Assembly: GCF_020037015.1 (NCBI RefSeq)
Contig: NZ_JAIQDE010000001.1
Span: forward strand, 186,001 to 250,000
Length of the DNA: 64,000 nucleotides
From: Corallococcus sp. AS-1-6
Lineage (GTDB): Bacteria > Myxococcota > Myxococcia > Myxococcales > Myxococcaceae
Reading direction: 5' to 3'
Shown here: positions 45,365 through 53,934 of the stretch, one piece after another
Numbering within the stretch: the first letter of the stretch is position 1
Layout: the number at the start of each line of letters is the position of its first letter
Notes under the pieces: generated by a model
The model's input: only the letters and a program-made list of their open reading frames with translations
What the model was told of the DNA's origin: nothing
Databases searched by the model: none
Translations under genes and position numbers: made by a program

Positions 45365-46285
45365 ATGATGCGTCTCCGAGCTTGCATCGCACTTCTGCTC
45401 TTTCTCGCGGCCTGCGCTACGTCGGCGCCGGGCCGGAATGAGCGAACGGTACGGAGCCCGAGGATCGCCAACCTCCAGCGCGCAGCGAAGTTGCCGTGGA
45501 CTGACGGGGGACAGTGCGTCGTCCGTGAGGCTTCACAACCTTGGCCCGTGCTGGTGGAGAAGTGCTATCGGGCCCTCGACCATGACCGGCTTGAGTTCCA
45601 CGACACCACGGGCAGATGCTCAATCGCTTCAGCGGATGCCGCAGCCGTGGGCATCGGATTCTGTGTGCTGGCGGCTCCTGAGATTGCCGTGGGGGCCGTG
45701 ATCGTGCTTGGCGTGGTGGTAGTCGGCGTCGCCATCAAGGAAGCGCTGGAGGCATACGAACTCCGCCATGCCTACCCCGAGGAAGCAGGTACCTCCCGGG
45801 GAGCGAAGGTGGCATCCCGGGATGCGGAAGCGCAACGCGAGCCCAAGCTGAAGCCCGAACCCGCCGGACAGGACCGGCAGCCGCCAGTGCCACCTGTTCC
45901 CGTGGACCGGACGAGACGCGCCAGTTGCGAACCTGTTCCCGTTCCGCACGCGGGCGGAGATGTCCCGCATAATGAATGCGCTGACGGGTTTCCGCCGAAC
46001 CGCTACCCCGGCAAGGACGTGCTCGTTGGCGGGGTGCGCTTCGATGCGCTGCAAGTCGGTGTGCGCGTGCTGTGGGAGATCAAGACCGACCAATTTGACA
46101 CGTACAATGCCTTTCTACGAGGGCAGGTAGTGAAAGGGCGGGCGGTCAAGATGCGTGAAGAGCGAAACATCGCGCTGTCATGTGGATATCGCTTCGTGGT
46201 TGGGGTGAGCACCGAAGCACACAAAGAAGCACTGGAGCGTGAGGCCCCCGAAATGGAGATCGTCGTCACGGGGTGCAGGCGATGA
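45365..46285 (+). CDS. Lipoprotein toxin with C-terminal nuclease-like domain (DUF6310-like)
   Basis: A 306-residue lipoprotein: signal with lipobox LAAC (Cys17), a hydrophobic stretch at about 94-125, a Pro-rich linker (about 160-185), and a C-terminal domain of about 120 residues. This last part contains CADGFPPNRYPGKDVLVGG and then RFDALQ...LWEIKTD, with Asp227, Glu238 and Lys240 in a D-x10-E-x-K arrangement, a PD-(D/E)xK nuclease signature. The layout resembles myxobacterial polymorphic lipoprotein toxins. The ATG at 45365 is used; 45368 is also possible. Its stop overlaps the start of the partner gene as ATGA. Confidence 0.78.
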   Translation: MMRLRACIALLLFLAACATSAPGRNERTVRSPRIANLQRAAKLPWTDGGQCVVREASQPWPVLVEKCYRALDHDRLEFHDTTGRCSIASADAAAVGIGFCVLAAPEIAVGAVIVLGVVVVGVAIKEALEAYELRHAYPEEAGTSRGAKVASRDAEAQREPKLKPEPAGQDRQPPVPPVPVDRTRRASCEPVPVPHAGGDVPHNECADGFPPNRYPGKDVLVGGVRFDALQVGVRVLWEIKTDQFDTYNAFLRGQVVKGRAVKMREERNIALSCGYRFVVGVSTEAHKEALEREAPEMEIVVTGCRR

Positions 46286-47037
46286 CCAGGCAAAGCACCC
46301 TTGGCATGATTGTCTACGCGCCAGCGCTGCTTGCGAGGGACGGTCGCGCGCTCGCTGTCGTCCATGGGATGGAGCGGGCCCTCCCTGGCTTGCGCCTCGA
46401 TTGGAAGGTTTCCGAAGAGGGGCGTCCCATCGCTTTGCCGCAGCGCGATGCGTGGCTTTCCGAAGGGGCCAGGGATGGAGGTTTTCCTCTCGTGTGCAAC
46501 GGTGACGAGAGCTTCCCTGTGATGATTTATGGGTTGAAAATACCCGCACGCCAGGCACCGGGCGGGCTGCAGTTGCTCGACGTCCATGCAGAGCTGCCTC
46601 TGGACGAGGCTGTCATCGCGGCAGCAGCGGATGTGCTTGGAATCGTGGCAGAGGGGGCCCACGCGTTTTGGGGACAAGCGACGCCATCGGACGCGGGTGT
46701 CGAGATCGCACGGCAGACACGCGATCCGGTCCACAAGCCAGGGGTTCCGCCCCGGGGGCTACCCGCACTCAAGCTGCCAGAGAAAATCCGTGCGCCTGAG
46801 ATTCCACATCGCCTCGGGTGGTTGAACTACTGGTCTGCCCCGGCCGCTCGGGCCATCGGGTTCCCGGACCCGACCCGTGACGCCGAGCTGCTTTCGCGGT
46901 CACGGCGTACGGCGACGGGAGGGTGGGTCGTGCGGCTCACCGACGCACCACTCGACCTGGACAATCCCGCCCACCTGGACGCGCTCCTGTGGGCCTATGA
47001 GCGGTTCCCGGAGATCGGCGGACGTGCTGTGCCTTGA
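46282..47037 (+). CDS. Likely immunity protein of the second toxin pair (DUF5953-like)
   Basis: A 251-residue soluble protein without signal or membrane helices, starting with TLGMIVYAPALL and containing GLQLLDVHAELPLDEAV and HRLGWLNYWSAPAARAIGFP. I recall this type as a frequent partner of DUF6310-like proteins in myxobacteria, but cannot confirm it here. The ATG at 46282 overlaps the toxin stop by 4 bases, which fits a toxin/immunity pair made together. It converges on the GH15 gene 9 bases later. Confidence 0.68.
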   Translation: MTRQSTLGMIVYAPALLARDGRALAVVHGMERALPGLRLDWKVSEEGRPIALPQRDAWLSEGARDGGFPLVCNGDESFPVMIYGLKIPARQAPGGLQLLDVHAELPLDEAVIAAAADVLGIVAEGAHAFWGQATPSDAGVEIARQTRDPVHKPGVPPRGLPALKLPEKIRAPEIPHRLGWLNYWSAPAARAIGFPDPTRDAELLSRSRRTATGGWVVRLTDAPLDLDNPAHLDALLWAYERFPEIGGRAVP

Positions 47038-47046
47038 CCGGGCAGG

Positions 47047-48984
47047 TCACTCAATGGAGGGCGGCTCGGGCTCCAGGAGGTGCGGGGGCTCCGACTGCCC
47101 TTCGTCCCGGAGCCTGAGCGCGCGGTCGATGCGCGCGGCGGCGCTGATGAGGCCGAGGTGGCTGAAGGCCTGTGGGAAGTTTCCCAATTGCTCGCGCGTC
47201 AGCGGGTGGATCTCCTCCGCCAGGAGCCCCAGGTGGTTGGACGCCTCCGCGTGCGCGACGAAGACGTCCTCGGCCTCCTGGATGCGATTGGCCAACGCCA
47301 GCGCCTCCGCCAGCCAGAAGCCGCAGAGGATGAAGCCTCCCTCCGGCCCCGCGACTCCGTCATCCATCCGGTACCGGCGCAGGAACGGGCCCGCGCCCAG
47401 CTCCGCGCGCAGCCAGTCGACCGTCCTCAGGATGTATGGATCCGTCCCCCGGAAGCAGCCCACGATGGGCAGTTGCAGCAGCGCGGCGTCTGGCTCGTTC
47501 CCTCCGTAGACCCCGACGAAGTGCTTGCGCGCCGGATCCACGCCGTTGCGCAGGATGTCCGCCCGGATGACGTCCGCCAGGGCGGCACTGGACTGCTCCA
47601 GCGCCGTCTCCCCGAAGAGCCGTGCCAGGTGCTGCCCCCGGCGCAGGGCCAGCCACCCCATGAGCTTCGAGTGGACGTTGTGCCGCATCTCCCGGCGCGG
47701 CTCCCAGATGCCGTGGTCGGGCTCGCTCCAGCGGCGGGCGGTGGTCTGGATGACGGAGCGGAGCAGCCTCCAGGTGCGCAGCGGCAGCCGCCCGCCGGAG
47801 CGCTCGTAGAGGTACGCCGCGTCGAGCAGCGCGCCCGCGGTGTCGAACTGGAACTGGTCCCTCGCGTCGTTCCCCAGCCGCACCGGCCGCGAGCCCTGGA
47901 AGCCGGCCAGTTGCTCCAGCTCCCGCTCCGGCGGCACGGAGGCACCGTCCAGCGCGTACATCACCTGAAGCGAGTCACCGCGTTGCAACGTGTCGCGCAC
48001 GAAGTAGAAGAACTCGCGCGACTCATGCTGGAAGCCGAGGAGGTTGGTGGCGCGCACCGCCATCGCGGAGTCGCGGACCCAACTGAAGCGGTAGTCCCAG
48101 TTGCGAGGCCCTCCAATCCACTCGGGGAGCGAGGTGGTGGGCGCGGCCACCATCGCGCCCGTGGGGCCGTACATCAGCAGCTTCAGCGCCAGCGCGGAGC
48201 GCAGCACGTGGTGCCGCCACGGCCCTTCGTAGTGGAGCTGTTGCGCCCACTCGCGCCAGGCCTGGCGCGTATCCCGCAGGTGGTCGAAGGGCCGGTACGC
48301 GGCCAGCGGCTCCGGCCGGTCGGAATCCCAGGACAGAATCATCCAGCGCCGCTCGCCCGGCCCCATCCGGATGCGGGTCTGGAGGCCCGTGTCTCCCCGG
48401 CAGGGGTGGCCGCGCAGCGCCTCGCAGGGCCGCCACTCCGCCTCCCCGCTGAGCACGGCGACCAGCCGCTCGCCTCCCGACCCGCGAGCGACAAGGCCGT
48501 GCTCCTCCCGCTCCACCCGCGTCCGCGACGCCCCGTAACCGAAGCGCGGGTCGAAGACGATGTTCAGCTCCACCGGGCCTTCCAGACACTCGATGCGCCG
48601 GTGCACCTCGTGGACGGTGGAGCGCGGGTCGTTGGTCCACGGCATGTAGTCGATGATGCGGATGGCCCCCTTGCGCTCGAAGCGGAACAGCGTCTCCAGG
48701 ACGTTGGTGTCCGGGTCGTAGCGTTGAAGACTCTCGAAGGGCCACACGACGGGGGTGATGCCGGTGATGCCACCCTTCGCGTCATCGAGGATGCCCGCGA
48801 AGACGCTCGGGCTGTCGAAGCGGGGGAAGCAGAGCCAGTCGATGACGCCGTCCGGCCGGACGAGCGCGCAGGAGCTTCCATCGCCAATCACCCCGCGGGC
48901 GGCCAGGGAGATCTCCCGGTAGGACCCCGGGTTGGTGAACCGGAAGGGGCGGGCCATCCGCCTGGCGGCGCTGTAGAGGTCCAT
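47047..48984 (-). CDS. GH15 glucoamylase/trehalase-like glycoside hydrolase
   Basis: A 645-residue (alpha/alpha)6-barrel hydrolase acting on alpha-glucosides such as trehalose or starch. The N-terminal beta domain has GDGSSCALVRPDGVIDWLCFPRFDSPSVF, and the catalytic domain has EWIGGPRNWDYRFSWVRDSAMAVRA, HGIWEPRREMRHNVHSKLM with the general-acid glutamate, and the C-terminal NFPQAFSHLGLI. There is no signal peptide, so it is probably cytoplasmic. The ATG at 48984 is used; a second at 48957 or a GTG at 49056 is possible. No trehalose or maltose gene is adjacent. Confidence 0.9.
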   Translation of the reverse strand: MDLYSAARRMARPFRFTNPGSYREISLAARGVIGDGSSCALVRPDGVIDWLCFPRFDSPSVFAGILDDAKGGITGITPVVWPFESLQRYDPDTNVLETLFRFERKGAIRIIDYMPWTNDPRSTVHEVHRRIECLEGPVELNIVFDPRFGYGASRTRVEREEHGLVARGSGGERLVAVLSGEAEWRPCEALRGHPCRGDTGLQTRIRMGPGERRWMILSWDSDRPEPLAAYRPFDHLRDTRQAWREWAQQLHYEGPWRHHVLRSALALKLLMYGPTGAMVAAPTTSLPEWIGGPRNWDYRFSWVRDSAMAVRATNLLGFQHESREFFYFVRDTLQRGDSLQVMYALDGASVPPERELEQLAGFQGSRPVRLGNDARDQFQFDTAGALLDAAYLYERSGGRLPLRTWRLLRSVIQTTARRWSEPDHGIWEPRREMRHNVHSKLMGWLALRRGQHLARLFGETALEQSSAALADVIRADILRNGVDPARKHFVGVYGGNEPDAALLQLPIVGCFRGTDPYILRTVDWLRAELGAGPFLRRYRMDDGVAGPEGGFILCGFWLAEALALANRIQEAEDVFVAHAEASNHLGLLAEEIHPLTREQLGNFPQAFSHLGLISAAARIDRALRLRDEGQSEPPHLLEPEPPSIE

Positions 48985-49117
48985 GAGCAGGCGTGTCGCG
49001 GGGCTGGAGCGCGACCTCCCGCCCTCAAGGTAGCGACCCCTGCGAGGCGGCCACACCCGGCGGCCCAGCCGCGCAGGGGGCCCCCGCTCCGCCGTGAGCG
49101 CGGACTCGGGGCCGTGC

Positions 49118-50398
49118 CTACTCCCCGCCGTTCCGGACGGTGGGGGCCCGCGAAGGCGCGATGAAGCCCGAGTAGGCCATCCGGTTCGGTGAGCAGCGCC
49201 CGGGGTTGGTCACCTTGTCCGGTGTGGCGTTGCCCGTCATGGCGGCGCTGACCTCCTGCGGCGCGGAGGAGGGATGGGCCTCCAGGAAGAGCGCGACGAT
49301 GCCGGTGACATGGGGTGCGGCCATGGACGTGCCGCTCAGCGTTCGGGTCGCCGTGTCATCGCTGGCCCAGGCCGAGAAGATCTCCTCGCCGGGCGCGAAG
49401 ACGTCCACGCAGTCGCCATGGTTGGAGAAGGACGCCCGCCGGTCCACGGTGGTGGTGGCCCCCACGGTAATGGCCTCGGCGGTGCGCGCGGGAGAGCGCT
49501 TGCACGCGTCCTGGTTCTCGTTGCCCGCCGCCAGCACATACGTCACGCCCAACGTGATGGAGCGGCGCACGGCATCGTCGAGCGCCGCGTCCTCCCCTCC
49601 GCCCAGGCTCATGTTGGCCACCGCCGGGGACTGGTGGTGTTCGGTCACCCAGTCCACGCCCGCCACCACGCCCGCCGTCGTCCCGGAGCCCTCGCAGTCC
49701 AGCACGCGCACGGCGTGCAGCGACGCGCTCTTGGCGATGCCATACAGGTTGCCGCCCACCGTGGCGGACACGTGGGTGCCATGGCCGTTGCAGTCCACGC
49801 CGTCGCGACCGTCGCCGACGGCGTCGAAGGCGATGTCCGCCCGCCCGGCGAACTCCTGATGCGTGGGGCGCAGGCCCGTGTCGAGGACGTACACGTGCAC
49901 GCCCCGGCCCTGCGTCTGGTACTGGTAGCGCTGATCGAGCGGCAGGTCGCGCTGGTCGATGCGGTCAATCCCCCACGTCGCATCGGGCTGACTCTCGTCG
50001 AGCGTTACCGTGCCATTCTGCTGCACGTACTCCACCTCGGGCGCGGCGGACATGGCGCGGGCCTGCTGCTCGCTCATGCGCGCGGCGAAGCCCCGCAGCG
50101 CGTGCGTGTACACGTGGAAGGTCTTGCCGCCGAAGCGCTGGGTCAGGCGCCGCGCGACCACCGCCGGCTGCTGCGCGGCGTCCCCTTCCTGGGGTTCATT
50201 GAGCACGACGACGTATTCACCGGAGACCGGCTTCGCGACCGTGAGGAACTTCTCGCGCACCGGTGTCTGCACGGACGCGGCGCCACGGCAGGGTGTGTCA
50301 CCGGGTGGCGGTATGGGATTGCCCGTGCTCTGGCACGCGGACAGCAGGAACAGCACGCAGGCGGACGAGACCGTCCGCGACAGGAGCTTCAGCGACAT
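49118..50398 (-). CDS. Secreted subtilisin-family (S8, proteinase K-like) lipoprotease
   Basis: A 426-residue precursor: signal with lipobox LSAC, an I9-type inhibitory propeptide (about 60-130), and a catalytic domain with the triad Asp in LDTGLRPTHQ, His in NGHGTHV, and Ser in SGTSMAAPHVTG. The NMSLGGG motif and several cysteines are typical of the proteinase-K subgroup. Myxobacteria secrete many such proteases to feed on other cells. The lipobox suggests tethering to the outer membrane. The ATG at 50398 has GGGGGA upstream. Confidence 0.92.
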   Translation of the reverse strand: MSLKLLSRTVSSACVLFLLSACQSTGNPIPPPGDTPCRGAASVQTPVREKFLTVAKPVSGEYVVVLNEPQEGDAAQQPAVVARRLTQRFGGKTFHVYTHALRGFAARMSEQQARAMSAAPEVEYVQQNGTVTLDESQPDATWGIDRIDQRDLPLDQRYQYQTQGRGVHVYVLDTGLRPTHQEFAGRADIAFDAVGDGRDGVDCNGHGTHVSATVGGNLYGIAKSASLHAVRVLDCEGSGTTAGVVAGVDWVTEHHQSPAVANMSLGGGEDAALDDAVRRSITLGVTYVLAAGNENQDACKRSPARTAEAITVGATTTVDRRASFSNHGDCVDVFAPGEEIFSAWASDDTATRTLSGTSMAAPHVTGIVALFLEAHPSSAPQEVSAAMTGNATPDKVTNPGRCSPNRMAYSGFIAPSRAPTVRNGGE

Positions 50399-50491
50399 GG
50401 GTCCCCCGGGGTGACACTTCCCAGGGAAGTAACGCATTCCGAATCAAAGCAGTTGCTGCCCCGCGGGGCCGCGAAACGTCCGTTCAATGGC

Positions 50492-51418
50492 TCAGAGCAG
50501 CCCGTCCAGGATGAGCCCACGGCGCTGGGAGTCCTGCATCTGCGCGCCGTCGTGGGCCACCACCAGGTGCAGCTCGGGCGCGGTGCGCAGCAGGTCGTGC
50601 AGCCATCGCAGTTGGTGTGCCATCGCCTGTGCATCCTCGCCGCCCAGCCAATTGGTGATCCGAGGGTGCATCCTCGGGAGCCGGATGTTGTCCTGGTGCC
50701 AGGCCACGTCACCGACGAGCAGGAACTCGCGCCCGTCGACGAGCCGCACGTACACCAACTGGGTGCCGGGCGTATGGCCCGGGGCCTTGATGAGGACCAC
50801 GCCGGGACGCAGCAGGTGCATTCGCTCGTACTGGAGCGGAGTGAGTTTCGCGCGCAGCTCCGGGGTGAAGCCGGCCTCCTGCGCGAGCGGGCTTCGCAGT
50901 TGTTCGTCCGTGAGGTGGACCTTGCTCGCCACCTCGTCCAGGTATGGCGAATGCGCGATGCCCGCGCAGTGGTCGAAGTGCTCGTGGGTGACGACCGTCG
51001 CGTCCGCGCGGCGCAGCGCCTCCTGGACCCGGGTGTAGTCCGCGGCGTCGAACTCCGAGCCGGGGAACTGGTCCTGCTGCGTCTTCTCGTCGCTCACGAC
51101 GTCCACCATCACGGTGCGGCCGTCGGCATAGACGACCTGGTACGCGTAGAAGTCGAAGGTGGCCTCTGCGAAGCCGCTGCCGGCCACCACGAGCGCGTGG
51201 GGCACTCCAGAGGCCCGGCTCACGTGCTGGCTGCGCAATGCGGTGGGGAGCGGCGCGCCGGTGGAGACGGCCAGGGCCCGGATGGCGCCCAGGTCGGCGT
51301 CGAAGCGCGAGGTCTCCGGTACGCTCACGTCGCTCAGTCCCACGGCCGCGACGACGACCAGCACCAGCAACAGGGCCGCGACAACCAGGCCCACGCGACG
51401 CCACAGGGTTCCCTTCAT
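50492..51418 (-). CDS. Membrane-anchored metallo-beta-lactamase-fold hydrolase
   Basis: A 308-residue protein with one N-terminal helix (VGLVVAALLLVLVVVAAVGL) and a metallo-beta-lactamase fold. The zinc motif HxHxDH is in VVTHEHFDHCAG, with further ligands in KAPGHTPG and LVGDVAWHQD. This places it among general MBL hydrolases, whose substrates range from lactones to phosphodiesters; the substrate here is unknown. The start at 51418 is preferred over an in-frame start 27 bases upstream because the helix begins here. Confidence 0.88.
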   Translation of the reverse strand: MKGTLWRRVGLVVAALLLVLVVVAAVGLSDVSVPETSRFDADLGAIRALAVSTGAPLPTALRSQHVSRASGVPHALVVAGSGFAEATFDFYAYQVVYADGRTVMVDVVSDEKTQQDQFPGSEFDAADYTRVQEALRRADATVVTHEHFDHCAGIAHSPYLDEVASKVHLTDEQLRSPLAQEAGFTPELRAKLTPLQYERMHLLRPGVVLIKAPGHTPGTQLVYVRLVDGREFLLVGDVAWHQDNIRLPRMHPRITNWLGGEDAQAMAHQLRWLHDLLRTAPELHLVVAHDGAQMQDSQRRGLILDGLL

Positions 51419-51788
51419 GGCGGGTATTTTGCCGACTCCCGCCATTGACCTGCGTGAAATTTCCGGGGTGTCCGCACCTGCGATTCAACGAGGGGCAGTG
51501 GAGGGCGGTAACGTCTTCCTGCCGCTGCACGCCCCTCCGGAGGGAAAGGTGCATCGCCGCCCATGCCTCCGTCCCGAGGGGCGAGGGCATGGATGCGGTG
51601 GACCAGCAGTCGCAAATCCTGCTGCGCTGGCAGTCCGGCACTTCCCAATCCCCTTACAGTGACTCGCTCGTGGATCTCGTGGAGTTGGGGTGAGGGGTGG
51701 CTTGAGACCCATGTTTAATGCGAGCTCCTATCACACGGCCCTCAAAGTCCGGTGCTGATATGGTCCAGTGGCTGCTTGCGGAGGGGAA
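51419..51788. other. Intergenic gap without a convincing gene
   Basis: 370 bases between the divergent MBL gene and the kinase. A 34-codon frame at 51589-51693 with GAGGG upstream is the only candidate and is weak. GC content drops after about 51700, marking the edge of the lower-GC kinase gene. Confidence 0.5.
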
Positions 51789-52703
51789 ATGAATAACTTG
51801 ATTGATGGTCGATATTCACCGATCAGTCTCCTTGGTCAGGGAGGCTTTGGTCATGTCTATCTTATGGAAGATGTTGTTACGGGCAGTCGAGTTGCCCTGA
51901 AGATGCTTGCGAACGCATCCGTTGATGCCGTTGAGCGATTTCGGCGAGAGGCTAGAATTTTGAATGCCATTGCTGGGAATATGCATGTTGTTCAGATTTT
52001 GATGTTTAACATGGCGCATAGTCCGCCATATATCGTGACCGAGTATTGCGAGGGTGGATCGCTTCGCACGTGGGTTGGAAATAGAAATTGGAAAATGACT
52101 GCGGGTGCAATCGCTCATGCGTGCGTTGGGCTTTCGGTTCTGCACTCTGCCGGTGGGTTTCATAGAGATCTGAAGCCGGACAATATGCTTGTTTCGCCCG
52201 TTGGTGGTGGTGGTGTCTTGATTAAGCTTGCTGACTTTGGGCTTGCGCGGAGGCCGCTAATGTCGGATTCCCCGATGACGAGGCATGGGGCTGGGACAAA
52301 CGGATATATCGCTCCTGAGGTTCTTGCTGGGGCTGAATATCAGTCTAGTGCTGATGTTTACTCTCTTGGTATTGTGGCTGCTGAGCTTTTGACGGGCGAG
52401 AGGTCCGCTCGATTGCTGAATGACGTTCAGATGCCGGCGAAGATGCGAGCCCTGATTTTGGACATGCTCTCACAGGTCCCAACGGCTCGCCCCACTGCGG
52501 CCGCTGTGGCGGCGTCGCTCAATTTGCTACTGACATCTCCGCCTCCTGCCGTGCAGTCGAGCGATTCTGGAATGAGCGGACTTTGGGCTGGTGGGCTTCT
52601 GGTCGGAGGGCTGCTGTTGGCTTTGGCGGCATTCAGCGGCGGCACCGGCGGTGGGGCGGGTGGGGGCGGTGGTGGCGCAGGAGGTGGGGGCGGTGGTGCG
52701 TGA
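51789..52703 (+). CDS. Minimal Hanks-type serine/threonine kinase with Gly-rich C-terminus
   Basis: A 304-residue kinase: glycine loop GQGGFGHVY, lysine in VALKML, catalytic HRDLKPDN, DFG in LADFGLARR, and APEVLAG, all intact. After about residue 255 there is a short linker, one transmembrane helix (GLWAGGLLVGGLLLALAAF), and a tail of almost only glycine with alanine. Membership of this family is clear; the substrate is not. The base composition is clearly lower in GC than in neighbours and the third positions are A/T-rich, suggesting horizontal transfer. GAGGGGAA precedes the ATG at 51789; an in-frame upstream start at 51768 is less likely. Confidence 0.88.
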   Translation: MNNLIDGRYSPISLLGQGGFGHVYLMEDVVTGSRVALKMLANASVDAVERFRREARILNAIAGNMHVVQILMFNMAHSPPYIVTEYCEGGSLRTWVGNRNWKMTAGAIAHACVGLSVLHSAGGFHRDLKPDNMLVSPVGGGGVLIKLADFGLARRPLMSDSPMTRHGAGTNGYIAPEVLAGAEYQSSADVYSLGIVAAELLTGERSARLLNDVQMPAKMRALILDMLSQVPTARPTAAAVAASLNLLLTSPPPAVQSSDSGMSGLWAGGLLVGGLLLALAAFSGGTGGGAGGGGGGAGGGGGGA

Positions 52704-52807
52704 GTGTCTTCGCTAAACGACCGCGCATGAATCCCGATCGGCTCGGAGGATAGGCAGGCGCTGGGCGCTGAAGGAAAGGGGCAGGGGCTCGCGCTGTTCG
52801 GCCTTGT

Positions 52808-53907
52808 GTGCGCAAGTACCGGATGAAGAAGCGAGCCCTGCCTCAGGGAAGGAAACAGCTACGCCTGCGATGTCCTGACCGCAGGCGGCTGATTCGCTGG
52901 AGAGAGAGGACTAGCTGCCCGCTCACCCTGCGGCGGTGCATGGCGGTAGCGAAGGTGGCCAGTGGTCAGTCACGGGCGCAAGCCGCGCGGCAGCCGCTGT
53001 GCGCCACGTCCACGGTGGTGTCCGCGGTTCAGCGCTTTCAGCGCTCAGGCCGAGAAGGCCTCTTGGACGGGCGCGCTCAGAATGGGCAGCGCAAAGTGGA
53101 CGAGCGATTCCGGCGGACGTTGTGCCGGGTGCTGGAAGGGACGCCGCAAGCAGTCCGGTTGGCGGCGCACGACGTGAACGCGCGAGTTGCTGGTTCGCGA
53201 GGTGGAGAGGCGAGGCCGGGTACGCGTCTCGCCCGCGACGATGGGACGCGCACTGGCCTCGATGGGAGCCCAGAGAAGGCGTCCGCGTCCCGTGGTGCGC
53301 TGCCCTCGGCCGGAGCGCCGACGCCGATGGCGCCTCTGGCAGTTGAAATGCCGTGCGGCCTTCGCCCGGCCCGGCGAGCCCGTATTTTTCGAGGATGAGA
53401 TGGACGTGCCCCTCAACCCGGAAATCGGCCCCGACTGGACGTTGCCTGGACAGCGCGGAGAGGTCGTCACCCCGGGCAACAACCAGAAGTGTTTCGTGGC
53501 GGAGGAGCTGGATGCGAGCATGGCTCGGGTGACTTGGGTGCAGGGGGAGAGGAAGACGAGTGCTCTCTTCATCGACTTGGTGCGCGCCGTGGACGCCGCC
53601 CATCTCAGAGCGAAGCGTCTGCATTTCATCCTCGACAACGCCGCCACCCACTCCAGCAAGAAGACGCGCAAAGGCGCTGGAGGCACTGGGTGAGCGGCCG
53701 GTGCTGCACTTCCTGCCGCCGTACTGCCCGGAGGGCAACTGGATTGAGCGCCTGTGGTGGGACGTGCACGCCAACGTCACCCGCAACCATCGCTGCAAGA
53801 AGATGGAGGCGCTCATGGCAGAGGTGGACGCCTACCTCGACGCGCGCAACACGCAGAAGACGGCCAGCCCCTTGCTGCGCGCCGCACCTGCTCGACGCGC
53901 AGCGTGA
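52808..53907 (+). mobile_element. Decayed IS630-family transposase
   Basis: Transposase fragments in three frames. The first (52808-about 53150) holds the N-terminal helix-turn-helix region (LRRCMAVAKVASGQSRAQAA). The second, after a frameshift and an in-frame TGA at 53175-53177 in a place where tryptophan is expected, holds FEDEMDVPLNPEIGPDW and ILDNAATHSSKKTRK, carrying the first two catalytic Asp. After a second frameshift near 53680, the third frame holds PPYCPEGNWIERLWWDVH with the catalytic Glu. All DDE residues are recognisable but the gene is broken. Terminal repeats were not found. It abuts the end of the ABC-ATPase gene. Confidence 0.85.
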
Positions 53908-53934
53908 GACCGTTCGAGAATTACGAGCGATCGC

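Noticed and set aside
49274-51448. A 724-residue plus-strand frame across the protease and MBL genes
   Set aside because: It crosses two real genes on the opposite strand and has no domain or ribosome binding site.
52808-53934. Programmed frameshifting as an explanation for the broken IS630 transposase
   Set aside because: There are two shifts and an in-frame stop, and no slippery run at the junctions; decay is simpler.
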